From: Spirodela intermedia
Taxonomy: Eukaryota; Streptophyta; Magnoliopsida; Alismatales; Araceae
Length of the DNA: 64,000 nucleotides
Direction: 5' to 3'
Assembly: GCA_902729315.2 (NCBI GenBank)
Contig: LR746264.1
Span: 5,233,878-5,297,877, forward strand
Part shown: positions 45,606 to 59,291 of the stretch, piece by piece
Position numbering within the stretch: the first letter of the stretch is position 1
Layout: each line of letters begins with the position of its first letter
Program-made: the position numbers and the translations under genes
The notes under the pieces: model-generated
What the model was told of the DNA's origin: nothing
What the model saw: only the letters and a program-made list of their open reading frames with translations
Database searches by the model: none

Positions 45606-48600
45606 ATGGACGACAGCGGCGGGGTTGCCGCCAATGTGGCCAGGGCCATAGCCACGGCGATGGACTGGCGTTCCCCAACGGATGCCCAGAGAACTGCCTT
45701 ATCTTACTTGGAATCGGTTCGTTGCTCATTTCCTTCCTCCGTGTTCTTTTTTGGAATCGTTTCGTGTCATGATTTGTCGCCAACCTGATATGTAGTGAGC
45801 TATAGCCGCGACTCTCTGTCGGCTACCGTGAGAGGTATCCTGGCGAGCCTTTATTTTGTGATTGTACTCGTGATCAACTTTTAGCTTGGGAAAAGCAGGT
45901 TCGGAATTTTTTTTTTGCGGAGTCATGTTTACGCGTTGGACCGAGCTCACCCACTTGTCGGTTACCAGATTATTTTATGGCACAATAACGGAGTGCAGTC
46001 AGAAGTTTTCTTTTCATTTCCAAGGGAATACCTTTTCGCTTGGATTGCAGGCATCACCGGTGTAGGTTTATGACCTCTATGATACTATTTAAGACTGTTA
46101 GAGCCTATCAGACATTTTATGTCCCGGGCATATGTCTCCTTTGAGGGGGGGGGTGGGGGGTGATGTTTGGGTGGTCGTTTATCCTTTTTAGGTGCAAGAA
46201 TGCACCATTTGGGATCTAAGAATCGGTACACAATTACTTTCTGGCACCTGTAAAAAGCTAGAGTGAGTTCAAGGCCATGATTCCAATCCTAGAATTTGTT
46301 TTCCTCCTGAATATATGTGCGTGAATTTTGACAAATAACATATGTAAGAATATGTATACATGTATAGATTTAATGAGTCAACTTTGTCGTCAAAAGGGAG
46401 GTTAGAGTGAGCTTCAGTAGTAAATTTTTCTAGAGTTCACTTAACCTGTACATGTCAATGTTATGTGGGCTCCTCATTCAGTTCCCTTTAAAATTGCAGA
46501 TTAAAAGTGGAGATGTTCGTCTTTTGGGAAGCACATCATTTATCTTGCTTAGAAAAGATTGGTCATCTGAGATTCGGTTGCACGGACTAAAGATGTTGCA
46601 GGTTCTTCCTCACTTGGATGCTCTCCCTGCTTTCTCCCCTCCTTCTGTGCCATCGTATTTGTAAAAACATTTATAGATGAAACAGCATCGCATAAGATAT
46701 GATTATCTGGCAGAGACCTCTCTTTTCTTCATCTTTCTTTCAGAAAGTCTCTAAGGTATGTGTTTGTTGCCGGAGCTTCAAGCTCTAAAACATATGTGTT
46801 AATGAAAACTGTTTTTCTTTTAATTTGACCAACGCCCTGACGTCTTTTTGGCTATTCAATGTTGGCATTCGTAAGAATTTTTTTTCAACTGCACTAGATA
46901 TCTTAATGTTGCTACAGATAGTGATTAATTTGATCGGTTGATTTATTGAATATTCTAACCATTTAAACGGAATCGCCAGTGTGTTTTTTATTATATTTTT
47001 TTGGCGGTTTATTTTTTGATAATGTTCTGTAGATGCAATGGCTTTTACTGATCTTGGAAAAGGCATTGTGCTTTTTGAAGTTTATTTGTCCTATGAATTT
47101 CTCCCTTTTTTGAAGATGGTATCTGCCACAGAAGCAGTTTTCCTGTATTTCATATGGTTTGGTGTTTATTGATTTCACTCATGGGTTTGTTGAATTTCTG
47201 TGTTTCTTATTCAGATATTTCTTTTCTTGATCTATTCAATATATTCCGTCTTCTGGAAACTAGAATAAATATAAACATCTGATGGCGTAGACTCATCTCT
47301 ATCTAGATGAAACATCCATGTTCTGTATTTCCATTGGATCTTCATAGAATTGCCGTGTTAATATGCCATCTTTAATTATTTATAAGAATACTTAGATATG
47401 CCTTCAATTTTCCTTCTTTTTTTTTCAACTGAATCAACTGTTTCAGTTTAACTCAGCTGATTCAATTGGAGGACCCATAAATCTAAAAGTCAATCCTGAT
47501 TCTGTGTCTCTTGAATTTTATGTGACCAATGTGATCCCACTTGGACTATCCTGACCGTGATATGGAACAGTTCTCCAAACACAAACGTAGTCAACAGAGG
47601 CATTGCTGATTCAAGTTCTTCTAAGACTCTTTTACCCAGTTTAGTTTAATAGTTATCTCTTGCACAATTGGCAGCAACGAGTTGTCAAATGTGCTAGATG
47701 TGCCCTGAGGACTCAAGGTCCTCAGGAATGCAAAGAAGTCCAGGGGAAGAGGTTATGACAAAAATGATGGTATATAATTTCATGTCAAACTCTTGGTAAA
47801 GTGGAAGGAAATGAACAAAGTGATCTGCAGACAGCGCAAACATATCCACCTTACCTAGACTTCCATTCTAGATCTCTCTATGATTCCCTCCGTCTCTCTC
47901 TCTGTGCTACCATGAAGTGAATTCCGCCTCTTGGTCTTTGCCACCTTGTGCGTTTCACATTATTCCCCTACCAATATGGTCTTGTAGGCCACCTGTTGTC
48001 AAACATTTGTTTCAATTTTCATTGTAACTCTGTTTGATGTGAACACAAATCTGCATACTCTTGAATTGTTTTGCTTGCTTATACTTACACGAAGGATCTA
48101 TAAAATGATTTACATTATAGCACTTAGTTCGCCTAAGGTGGGAAGAGTTAAGCTCCTCAGAAAGACGGAACTTTGCCAATGCCGCTATTGATTTATTATC
48201 TGGGATGACCAACCCCCACGAAGAATGGGCTTTGAAGAGCCAAACTGCAGCCCTTATAGCAGAGGTATTTCTTTTGCCATTGTGGACTTCTGATAAGAAG
48301 AATCTTTCTGAATGATATAATTCATGCCATTTTTTCTTCTAATCTTAGATTGTTCGGAGAGAAGGTTTGGATCTCTGGCAAGTGCTTTTGCCTTCGTTAG
48401 TTTCTTTGTCTGACAAAGGCCCTATGGAAGTATATATCTCCAGTTTTTCTTATTTCCTATCTACAGTTTTCTTTTTATGTACTGATTTTATATTGAAACA
48501 AATGTTCTTTCAAAATTTAGGCTGAGTTAGTATCTATGTTGCTGAGATGGCTTCCTGAAGATATTACAGTTCATTATGAAGATTTGGAAGGTTCATTTCA

Positions 48601-51600
48601 TTTTGATGGCATCCTATACTTTTATTCTAGCAAAACCTTTTTGCACTGTTTTGAGCAAACTTTATACCGGACGCCCTTTACAGGTGATCGGCGAAGATTA
48701 CTGTTACGTGGACTTTCTCAGTCCTTGCCGCAGATCTTGCCTCTCCTATATAGTGTATGTTTCCTGTTTGATTGAAATTCACATGATACCCCATAAATGG
48801 AAGTAGTCATCTTTCCTGTTTGAGAGTATGTTTCAATGTATAATGCAAAAACGGATGAAAGCAACTCCTGACTCATTTTTATCTTGGCCAAATGCCATGG
48901 GAGCAAAATATGAAAAAGGACAATCTTGTATTATTGAAGTTACAAAGTGCACGAGAACTACTAACTGTTATCTGCAATGCAGTTACTTGAAAGACATTTC
49001 ACAGGAGCGTTCAATGAAGCTAGCATGCAACAATTTGATGTGGCAAAACAGCATGCGGCTGCAGTTACTGCGGCCCTAAATGCTGTAAACGCATATGCTG
49101 AATGGTCTCCCGTATCTGACCTTGCCAAATATAAGCTGATTGATGTGTATGCCACTGTCTCTTATACTACTTAACAGCTTATTTTGACTGTGAAACACTC
49201 TCTCCAAAGAGGCTGATCTGGCTTTTAACAGATGCGGATTCTTTCTTTCTTGTGTTGACTTTCGTGTTCACGCTTGTGAGTTCTTTAAACTTGTCTGCCA
49301 GAGGTATTCGTGCGAAAGCAACTTGAGCTTTGAATATTTGCGAAAGTAAAGATCCATGAATATGGCTAATCAGTTCCCATTATTATTTTTTATTTATGTT
49401 TTCATGTGCAGGAGACGGCCAACTGATGACTCAACTCATGAATTTGATGATGCAATGAGAAATATTTTTCACATTTTGATGAGTGCATCGAGAGATTTCT
49501 TGTGCAAATATAGTTCTAGTTCTGCTGGAGTTGATAAAAGTGAAGTTCAATTTGCCGAATGTATTTGTGAGAGTATGGTGGCATTGGGATCATCATTTAT
49601 GCAATGCATTGCTGAGGATGACAATGTGATCTCCGAGTATGTCCAACAGGTACTAGAAATATTGCCTGCACTTTTTAGGAAGTAAATATTTATATTGTAA
49701 TTGGTATGAACTTCTAGCTTTTCTTCTTTTCTCATTTTTATGGGGGGGAGGGAACGGGGTGTTTCAGATCCTGGCTGATGTATAATTGGTCCTGTTCTTA
49801 GTGGTATGAACTACCATGATTAGACAAATTGGTGCGTTCGATATTATCATGATAAATTCTTGATTTTATTAAGTGATCATATTCCCTGAGTCTCCAATTT
49901 TTTTTTACTTGTTGTGCACACCTGATAGCATGGGTAACACACCCACTATTGGAGTTATGTCTAGTTCTGTTACAGAAAGTCATTTTGAGTTGTCCATGTT
50001 CAATCAGAACTGAACAACGAGTTTGCCACACTTTGATTTCACCCTGAGGCATCTGGCTTGAATTTTATCTATGAGTCCAAATGTATGGTAGTCCAGCCTT
50101 TATGGATGTGAACCCTAAAATCGTCTCCTTCTTGATTTGGTTCGGTCACATCCTTTGAACCATTGCAAAACCAAATCCAGCGTTACTGTCACTTAAGAAC
50201 TCCGGATCCGGTGCCCTTCACTGTCATTGGATGCGCATGGTTTGCCCTAGGCAATAGAGAAGCAGAGCAAGAAAAGAGGAGACGGTTCACTCTATGTTAG
50301 TCACTGTCACGAACAATAAACATGATGAATGTCCTTTACATGAATTTACGCGTGCTTTGACCTGAGCCTATGTTGTCACGTTGCCAAATAACTTAATGTT
50401 TATGATGCTTATCTTGAGATTGTTCATTCTTATTTAGTCGCAATGTAGCACAAGTTGGTGATAACAAAGTTATCACCTATGGACTTGGCTTTTGTGAATG
50501 TCGAAGTTCCAAGGGTGTGAAACATGCAATGCATGTGGTATCAGGCAAGTGAAACTGGTTTGTTTGGTTTATGAATAATCTGGTCTTTCAAATTCCGGAA
50601 TTAGTGGCTACAACCTTTCGATACTTTTCTGGGGTTTTTGTCGTGCTTTTTCACTGTCAATGTTTATCCTAGCTAGTTTGGTATACTCGAGGAGGTTAGG
50701 GTGCTTGTGAACCCCGGGACCATTTCTTGTGAACCATGGACTGGTTTAGAGCGTGCTCAGCTAAGGATCAGAATGCTGAAAAATCAATAGGGATCATGAA
50801 GGTCAGCTAAGGACTGACCTTCATGATCCCTATTGATTTTTCAGCATTCTGATGCTTGACGTCGATTTGGATACATCTGAGGTACCGGTTAAAGGCTCTT
50901 GAAGGGTGTTCAAGAGCCTTTAACCGTGGACCATTTCTTGTGAACCATGGACTGGTTTAGAGCATGCTTTAGCTAAGGACTGACCTTCATGATCCCTATT
51001 GATTTTTCAGCATTCTGATCCTTGACGTCAATTAGGATACATCTGAGGTACCGGTTAAAGGCTCTTAAAGGCTCTTGAAGGGTGTTCATGATCCCTATTG
51101 ATTTATTGATAGGCTCATTTGAGTCAGGGTTAGATCAGTCCGTAGTCGCTTACAAGTTGGTATGGTCCAACCCTTGTTTTGGTTTTCTGAGTCCTGATGT
51201 GATTCTGAATCGTCTGACATACCTTTTTGGCTCATAATCTTTATTCCTTGAAGTGAGTTTCATGGATAGGATAGAATCCCAGAATAGCGGCACGAAACAG
51301 GGAGGATCCGAGAGTAGATACTCGAAAATAAGAAGGTAAGAATCAGTAGTAGGGTAGAGGAGCAGGGGATAGAGAGGGAGGGTTTCTGAAGGAAACCCCA
51401 GAATGTGACCAAGGGGCGAGTTCAAGAGCGCCCCTGCTCTCCCAAAAAACTTCCAGACGTGGCTTACAGTTACGACCCCTACGGGTCCTTATACCCATCC
51501 CCTTAATAGGCCCTTGGCCCATCTGCCCTAGACCCTCTTGTATCTTAGCCTTCCTTTTCCTGGTATAGGTTGCCCGGATAATGGCGCTGCAATTAGGCCC

Positions 51601-54600
51601 GACAATACGGGGCCTAACAGGCTACTAGACCACAGGTTCTGGGTATTTGAACCTGGTAACACAGTAGCAACTGTGTTACCTGGTAATGAAGGTTACTGGA
51701 CAAGACAGTCCATTATTGAATAATAATATGCATCTGAGTAGTAACATTTCTGGATAGTTCATTAGTGTATTGAATACCGGTTGAGATTAGGTTTGACTAG
51801 TATTTATTTGTCCTTAAGACTGAACTTGTGATCCATTTGAGCTACGATGATTGAGGCTATTTCGGTTCATGCTTCCAGAGTACGAATAAAGCGGCTGACT
51901 ATGAAAGTTTTTCTCCATTTTTAATTTTTTTTTGAGTCTCACATTTTTATATGTTTTTCTGATATGATGTATCATTTTCAGACATCTAGCAAATACCTAA
52001 ATTTCTGCATGGGCGTTTCTCTGTGTTTCTGCAGATGCTAGTGTACTTCCAACATTTCAAATTCACACTCCACTTTTGTTCACTGAACTTTTGGCTGGTA
52101 AGTTTAGCTCCTAATTTTTGTCTTAATGGTTTCTGGTTTCTGGTGGAATCACAGTAGATTCTAAGTTATGTTTTTGTAATAGGCGATTATGAAGGATTTG
52201 TCTTCCAAGACAAAATTGTCCACACAAGCTATGGAGGGCACTTCTGTTGAGAAAGAAAAGATCAGAGCGAAAGTGTTCATAAACGATGATATTTGTTCTT
52301 CTATTTTAGATGTTTCGTTCCAGCGTATGCTCAAGAAAACTGTTCAATCTGGAGCTGCATCTGTGGAACCTTTAGAGTTATGGAACAGTGAACTAGATGT
52401 CAAGGTTGACTTCAGTCAGTACCGCTCTAAATTGGTATGCCACAGATCTGACTTTTGCTTATGGTGGATTGTTTTTTCGCATACCAGTCGTACCGAAGTA
52501 ATTGGATATAAGGATTACTTTTAAGTATATATGGATGATGTGCGATTAAGTCACCAATGAAAGCTTCCTGCGTACAAGTTGCATGTAGTACAATACATTA
52601 GCCTGAAGCTGTCTCAACCATGAATAACTTTCAATTGAAACGCTAACCCCCTTCAAGTCAAGACTGCATGTGATATCAGTTGATAAGATTGATAATTTAC
52701 TGGGAATCTCATAACCTCCGTCGTATTTTATCAGTTGACAGGCTCCTTAAAGATAGTAATATTTAGAGGTTATTATGAAGATATAACACACCTGCCACCA
52801 TTCATTGGGTATTACGGTTTTCATTTTTTTTAATTCTTTCTTCTGTGTCCACCTTTTCTTGACTTAGAAAATCGTTTAAAGATGTATATACATTTACTAA
52901 TACTATGCCAGCAATTTTTTTTATTAAGATTTCTGATGTGACACTCGAGGTAGTAAAGATACTAGGCAATGACACTCGAGGTAGCAGTGTTCATTTGCAA
53001 AGATGCTAATGAACACCTATTTTGTCTGGTTGCCTTGGTGTCGGGTTAGAAGTCACAGGCATGCGGGTTAGTGTGTCCTACGCTCGAATTTCTCTTTCAT
53101 CACTTATTTTTTTCCCATCTCCCTCACCCTCACCAATTCTCCATCTTCATTAGCATCACCACTGGTACCCTTACGGATATCCATACAATCAGCTGGTGCA
53201 GATAACCCTCTTTCGTTTCATTTCCTACCTCAGCCGTATTTGTGAGAAGAACAAGAGAGGACATTTGGTCTGGTTTGCCTAGAAACTTGGAAGGGGAATA
53301 ATACTCGCCCGCTCCCCTAACGTAAACTACCACCCCTGACGTAAACAGCATGGGACCTCGGGGGGCGGGGGGGTTAGTTGTAGCCTGTTTTTTGGCTTTT
53401 CCCCTGTATCTGAGCCGTTATAAAGAAACTGGTTCGGCCAGTCAGAACTGCAGAGATTTTGCTTTCTCAAGTTATACTATTTTTTATGTCGGAACTTCAG
53501 GTTTGTCAAACTGCGGAAGTAATTTCTTTTTATAGCTTCACTGATATAAAATTTCCACCATTATACATACGAGCAGCTGGTCCTCCACGGGCGAATTTAT
53601 CACACCGTTTATCATATCCGGCTGCAACCGTGCAAAAGGATTGTTTAGTTAAGGGCATTGCAGGGATGCCGTGACAACTGTCTGCATCCAACCTCTGTCC
53701 AACTCAGTCAACAAAGATTGAGTTCATTTCCTTTATGTTCATCTCTTTCATGTGAAAGCTATGTTCTCTCCATTTTTTTTGGCTTACACTACTTCCAACC
53801 GATCATAATTTGCACAATGTAGTTGGTAGCTCTGCAATAATAAATGAGAGCAGAAAAAAAAAAAACAACGACCCATGTACTTTCATTTCACAATTCACTA
53901 AAATAACAAGAAATGAAGAAATAAGTTGTGTGATATAAATTGTGAAACCCACCCTTGTGACTACTGGTCCCCTCTCAATATATACACTTCGTATGTGATG
54001 AGATGCTTGACTTTTGTGGCTTTCTATTCCATCACTGAAATGTAACTTTCGTTGCAGTTGGAACTTATCAGACTTATTGCCCTACACAATCCAGTGATAG
54101 CTGCAGCAAAGACTTCCCATAGAGTTGAGATGACTATCAGTGCTTATACAATGTCTCCGGTGCCACCTAAGGTATGCCACATGTATGTTCAAATGTCAAT
54201 CAAGGTCATAGCTGAGATTCAGTAAACTAGTGTATTTTTTCTCCGGGGGTTAATAATATTTAATTTCTTTTAATCCTGTGGAGTAGAATTTTTTTTTAAA
54301 TGGCGACGAAGGGACATTTTTTGAAAAGATAGAGCTGGTCGTACCACCTAAAGAAAACATACGGGCCTATGACTAAGGTACATGATTATACAAGAGAGAT
54401 GAAAGGAAAACATAAACCTAATTTCGTGTGAATTTTCTAAAACCAAAAATAATCTTCTTCACGTCAAACCATAATTCACAACTACACGCTTCAGTTATAA
54501 AAAGACTGCAGTTGCCATGACTCTGCAACAGGGGCAAAGCTACTGAACACAAGGATTCCAAATTAAGCATGAAAAATGATATTAAAATATATAGTACCCA

Positions 54601-57600
54601 GGAATTAATTTATTGGTTTTTGACTGTCAAGCAGAACAAATTCTCCTTTCGTGTTGAGTAAATTGCTATTCTCTATGGGAACCACTAGTTGCTCTTCCCT
54701 TGCCCTCTGCAGTTTTCTCCATTTCTCTGTATCTAATGAATAGGGTTCTACTTTTGAGGTGTTTATAATGTTCCTTCTGTTAGAGAATACTCTGTTTTTC
54801 TGCTCAAAGTTACTGTCAGAATTCTTTTATATTGTAAATCCCTGTGAATCTCTTTTCTTTGCAGGACCTAAGTTTGCTGGAAAACATGCAGCTAGGGTTG
54901 GAAACAATAGTCGGGGCCATTTTTGAGGAATCGGTCTTACTTGGCAACCCTCATGAGGTTAAATTTGGTCTGAGGAGTATCCTAGAAGGTTGTCCTGTGA
55001 GTTCTCTCTAGTTAACGTAAATCATAATTCAAGGTCAGACTGTAAGTTGTTGATTACTTGTAACTTGAAGGTCTACTGCAACAACTTCTCGGTTTAAAAT
55101 GGACCGAGCCAGCATTGGCAGAAATATTAGGACGGTATCTAGATGCGTTCGGACCTTTCTTGAGATCATTCCCAGAAGCAGTTGGTTGCGTCATCGATAA
55201 ACTCTTTCAACTTTTGACGTCAATTCCCCTTGCACCTGAGGTCCCTAGAGTTTTTTTTTATAACCTGATTATTTTCTTGTACCTTTGTTATTTATGCACT
55301 GAAGAGTTTGACTGCTGCATTAAGCAGGATTCTTGTGCAACCGGTGCTCGCCATGCTAGATTGCAAATTTGTACATCATTTCTTCGGATTGCCAGAGCTT
55401 CTGACAAAAGTATTCTGCCTCATATGAAGGTGACCTTGTTGCTCCTTTTTGCATTTCTTGTAATAGCATTGATTCGTGCTGTAGCACATGACCACCTATC
55501 TTCTAGAATCTCTTAGCGGTGGGCATTTTTAACTAAAAAACTTGTCTTTAATATGTAGTAGTCAAATCAACTCTTGGATATTGTCAAGTTGGAATCCATT
55601 TTCAGAATAAATCTTTACAGTCCCAAGCCTGCGTTATAGTTATGTCTGCATTAAATAGGCGAATGCAGAGAAACATAGAATGAAATAGAAACTAATTCCT
55701 CGGTCAATTATTTTTTCAATTGATCAGTAAATGTTGCTGATCATTCAAAGATGCATTACACCATGTAGAAGAGGAACAGAAACAAGATAATGGAAATTTA
55801 AGCAATGGGTATACTTCACACATAAGCTTGAGAATGGGACGATCATTGTAGCTTTCAGAGTATTGAACTTTCCTTTTTATTATAAATTCACTTTATACCC
55901 TATGACCGTACTGTGGTAAAGAATGTGACTGGAATATGCGGTGTTAAGAAATAGATTATTCGTTGTATGTTCCTCTGTAGAGATCTATAATAGTACGTGT
56001 CTAAATTCTATGGATAAATCTGTCACGGGGCCCCATCTAAGCATAACTGGTTTCGTCCTCCCATGCTGGCCTTCACAGTCCCCTGTGAGAGTATCACTTA
56101 GGTGAGATGCTTGAGTATAATGCTTTGGATGATGACACTTAATGAGCATATGAACATATCCCTCACATATATACAGTGTCAATGAGCATATGAACATATC
56201 CCTCACATATATACAGTGTCGGATGCTAATATCGTTTTGGTACTTAGCGGGTGTCCTTGAGTAAATTGTTTTGACAGTGCACAACGTTCTCGGAGTGTTA
56301 TAGGCTCTCATTTCCAAGTATAAACGTTGCAGCAAACACATCATCTAATTGTTTTCCTTCTGGTTAATTTTTTTTCTTCATGCAGGGCATCGCAGATACC
56401 ATAGCTTACCTTCAAGGAGAGGGACGTCTACTTCGTGGAGAACATAATACTCTTGGTGAAGCATTTCTCGTTATGGCTTCTTCCGCTGGGTAATACCCAT
56501 CTGCACGCTTAGTCCTTGCATAATTGTTTGACTTCTCTTATTTATGGGCTCATTTCTACAGGTTTCAGCAGCAACAGGACGTCTTGGCATGGTTACTTGA
56601 ACCTTTAAGCAAGCAATGGACACAATCAGAATGGCAGAATACTTATCTATCTGATCCATCAGGCATGAAACGTCTGTGTTCTGACAAACAAATCATGTGG
56701 TCAATCTTCCATAATGTAACTTTCTTCGAAAAGGCTCTCAGGAGGGGTGGAACGAAGAAGGCCAGTCTGAGTGTACAGAGCCCCTTGTTGGCAGCTGAGG
56801 TCTCCACCTTCCAGCATCCCATGTCATCTCATTTGCCATGGTTGCTACCTCCCCTCTTAAGGGTAGGTATACATTCAGGAAAAAATATCAGAGAAAGGAA
56901 ACTTTAACTGTAAAAGATTTCTGACTATATGACAAGGGTTATGATTGATTAGTTGACTGTTTGCCAGTATTTTGAATGTCAGAGTTTTGAGCAGTGTTGT
57001 GAGTTTCTTTTTGTTGATCTGCAGCTTCTCCGTTCAATACATTCACTGTGGTCCGAACCAATATCTCAATCGTTACCAAGTGAACTAAGGGCGGCAATGA
57101 CTATCAGCCATGCTGAACAAGCCAGTCTACTTGGTGAATACACGGCTAAACCTTCAAAGAGTCAATCAAATACCTCGGAATGTTCTCCAATTGAGATGAA
57201 CAAGGAAGGGTGCTCTGGATCAAATGAAAGTAGCACTAGAAACTGGCTGAAGGGTATCAGAGATAGCAGGTAATCATCATGCTGTACTAAATGTCATTCT
57301 GTCCATCCAACGGGATTTTCTGCTTGTTTAACTCTTTATCATTGTTTTCATGATGTTTGGAGATCCTGGTTACTGTAGACTAAGGCACACCCTTTCCCTA
57401 CTGTCATCAGACATTGTTCTATCTCTCGAAAAAGCTTCCATTAATCAACTGGCTTTCACCCACCTGAGAGATGAAAGGAAATCAACATCTGATTCTTACC
57501 TTTAACTGACAGCGCAGAAAGAAAAATGTCTTTTTTCAACATCTGATTCCTACTCTTTCGATTTTTCTGTAGATATCAGGGTAAAAACCGGTGTTGATGA

Positions 57601-59291
57601 CCTTTTAGAAGATACATTATAGTATGCAAAATATTTTTTCGGTTAATTTTTTTTGGTCAATTAGTGTGAAATATTTGGTATTTGGCTTACGTTTTTGTTG
57701 ATGCTCATTATGATGGAGTATCCTGCGTGCAGCTACAATGTTCTGGGCCTGTCCCTGATGACAGGGGAGAGCTTTTTTCATTGCGTTGAGAGTTCATCTT
57801 TTGCTCTGGCGCTTATGGAAAATGTGCAAGCAATGGACTTCAGACATATACGCCAGCTTATACACTTGGTACTAATTCCCTTCGTAAAATCCTGTCCTCC
57901 AAATCTATGGGAGGAGTGGATCGAAAAGATTCTGTATCCTTTATTTATCCACTGTCAGCAAGCCCTCAAGTTTTCATGGAATAATCTTCTGTCCGAGGGC
58001 AGAGCAAAGGTCCCTGACCTCTTTAGCAACCCATCTGGACTGGATTTGAAGGTCGAAGTGATGGAGGAAAAGCTACTTCGCGATTTGACGCGTGAGATAT
58101 GTCTTCTCTTATCTCTTTTAGCTTCGCCAGCTCGAAACAAGGGGGTACCCTCTGTTGAACAGCTTGCAAGTATTAGCCGCGCAGACTCATCATCCCTCAA
58201 GGACTTGAATGCATTCGCCTCCAATTCTATGATAGCGTAATGTCTACAACAGCCAGCCTCTTTATCCATCTTCTGCCATTTTGTGACGCCTTTCAGTGGA
58301 TTAACTGACGGTTTTATAATCCTTCCAGCTTCCTTTTGAGCCGTAAAGTTCTTGCTGTTCCCGTGCTACAAATTTGTAGAGAAGCATTTATGTGGACGGA
58401 TGGTGACGCTGTGTCGAAAGTTGCCTCCTTTTGTGGCGTCGTGATCCTTCTTGCCCTCTCTACAGATAATATGGAACTCAGGGAATTTGTCGCTAGAGAT
58501 TTATTTTATGCAATAATTCAAGGCTTGGGACTCGAGTCAAATGCTGTCATCAGCTCTGATCTTATTGGCCTCTGTCGTGAGATTTTTGTTTATTTCTCAG
58601 ATATGGATGCTGCTCCAAGACAGGTCTGTTCTTCTCTAGCTCCATCTGTGAAATAGCATTGATTGATGCGAGTTTTCACACAAGGAGTTGCCTTTTTTTC
58701 AGGTTTTGCTTTCGCTTCCTTGCATTCGCCTTGATGATCTACTTGCTTTTGAGGACGCCATATCAAAAACAAGCAGTGCAAAGGAGCAAAAGCAGCATAT
58801 GAGGAGTTTCCTGGTGTTGGCCTCAGGAAACAAACTGAAAGCGATCACTCAACAGAAAACAGCTAATATCATAACTAATATATCAGGTAACCATATCAAT
58901 TTTTTATCATTCATCGCTAGAATTATGCACTCTTTAAGAACCCTAGTTTCTTGTTGCACAAAAAGACGTAGAATTTCTCTTTGACGCTGTACCAATAAGT
59001 CGATGACGGATTCATGCGTCTCTACTGAAGATTTGGTTGACTTGGGATTTTTTCTCTCGTAGTTTAGTTATCTTTCATCCAAGTCACTTTTTATATTAAA
59101 TCCGTAGCCATTGGGTATTCTGCGCCAAGAAATGTTTTTTTCAACATTGAGGGAGGTCAATTCCTACAGTTGCTTGTATGGCCATTCCTACTTATAGAAA
59201 CCGATCAAGCAGTTGACCTTTTTTGTACCCCCTCTTCTACCCACCAGAAATAATGCCAACATCGTCAAACACTGATCCCGAGGTTGACTGA
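45606..59291 (+). CDS. HST: HASTY (plant exportin-5 homologue)
   Basis: Twenty-two exons: 45606-45716, 46500-46601, 48121-48264, 48349-48429, 48521-48590, 48684-48754, 48983-49146, 49232-49303, 49412-49649, 52035-52097, 52183-52434, 54058-54171, 54865-54988, 55071-55240, 55328-55429, 56386-56489, 56562-56862, 57025-57269, 57733-58236, 58329-58623, 58703-58886 and 59248-59291. They total 3,555 bases (1,184 residues plus stop), phases consistent; Arabidopsis HASTY has about 1,202. Matches I recall include HLVRLRWEEL, RWLPEDITVHY, DRRRLLLRGLSQSLP, KMLQ, ILDVSFQRMLKK, LQICTSF, EWQNTYLSDP, NWLKGIRDS, EEKLLRDLTREI and APRQVLLSLPC. HASTY is an importin-beta-like protein that promotes microRNA biogenesis and mobility at the nuclear pore. 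Less certain junctions are the exon 7 donor (49146, chosen over 49144 to keep frame) and the tiny last exon. Confidence 0.95.
50718..51095. repeat. Rearranged direct and inverted repeat block in HASTY intron 9
   Basis: A unit opening GACCATTTCTTGTGAACCAT begins at 50718 and again at 50929. The first copy contains a perfect 40-base inverted repeat (50767-50806 and 50814-50853, 7-base spacer). It is followed by a perfect 17-base inverted repeat (50887-50903 and 50909-50925, 5-base spacer). The second copy contains only one orientation of each arm. The intron spans 49650-52034. Confidence 0.9.
51654..51680. repeat. Short perfect hairpin in HASTY intron 9
   Basis: GGTAACACAGT and its complement ACTGTGTTACC are separated by four bases. 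It lies some 35 bases after a GGGCCTAACA string that could be the edge of an old LTR. Confidence 0.7.
56141..56220. repeat. Perfect 40-base tandem duplication in HASTY intron 15
   Basis: 56141-56180 and 56181-56220 are identical, each opening AATGAGCATATGAACATATC and ending CAGTGTC. It lies in the intron 55430-56385, about 165 bases before the acceptor. Confidence 0.97.
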
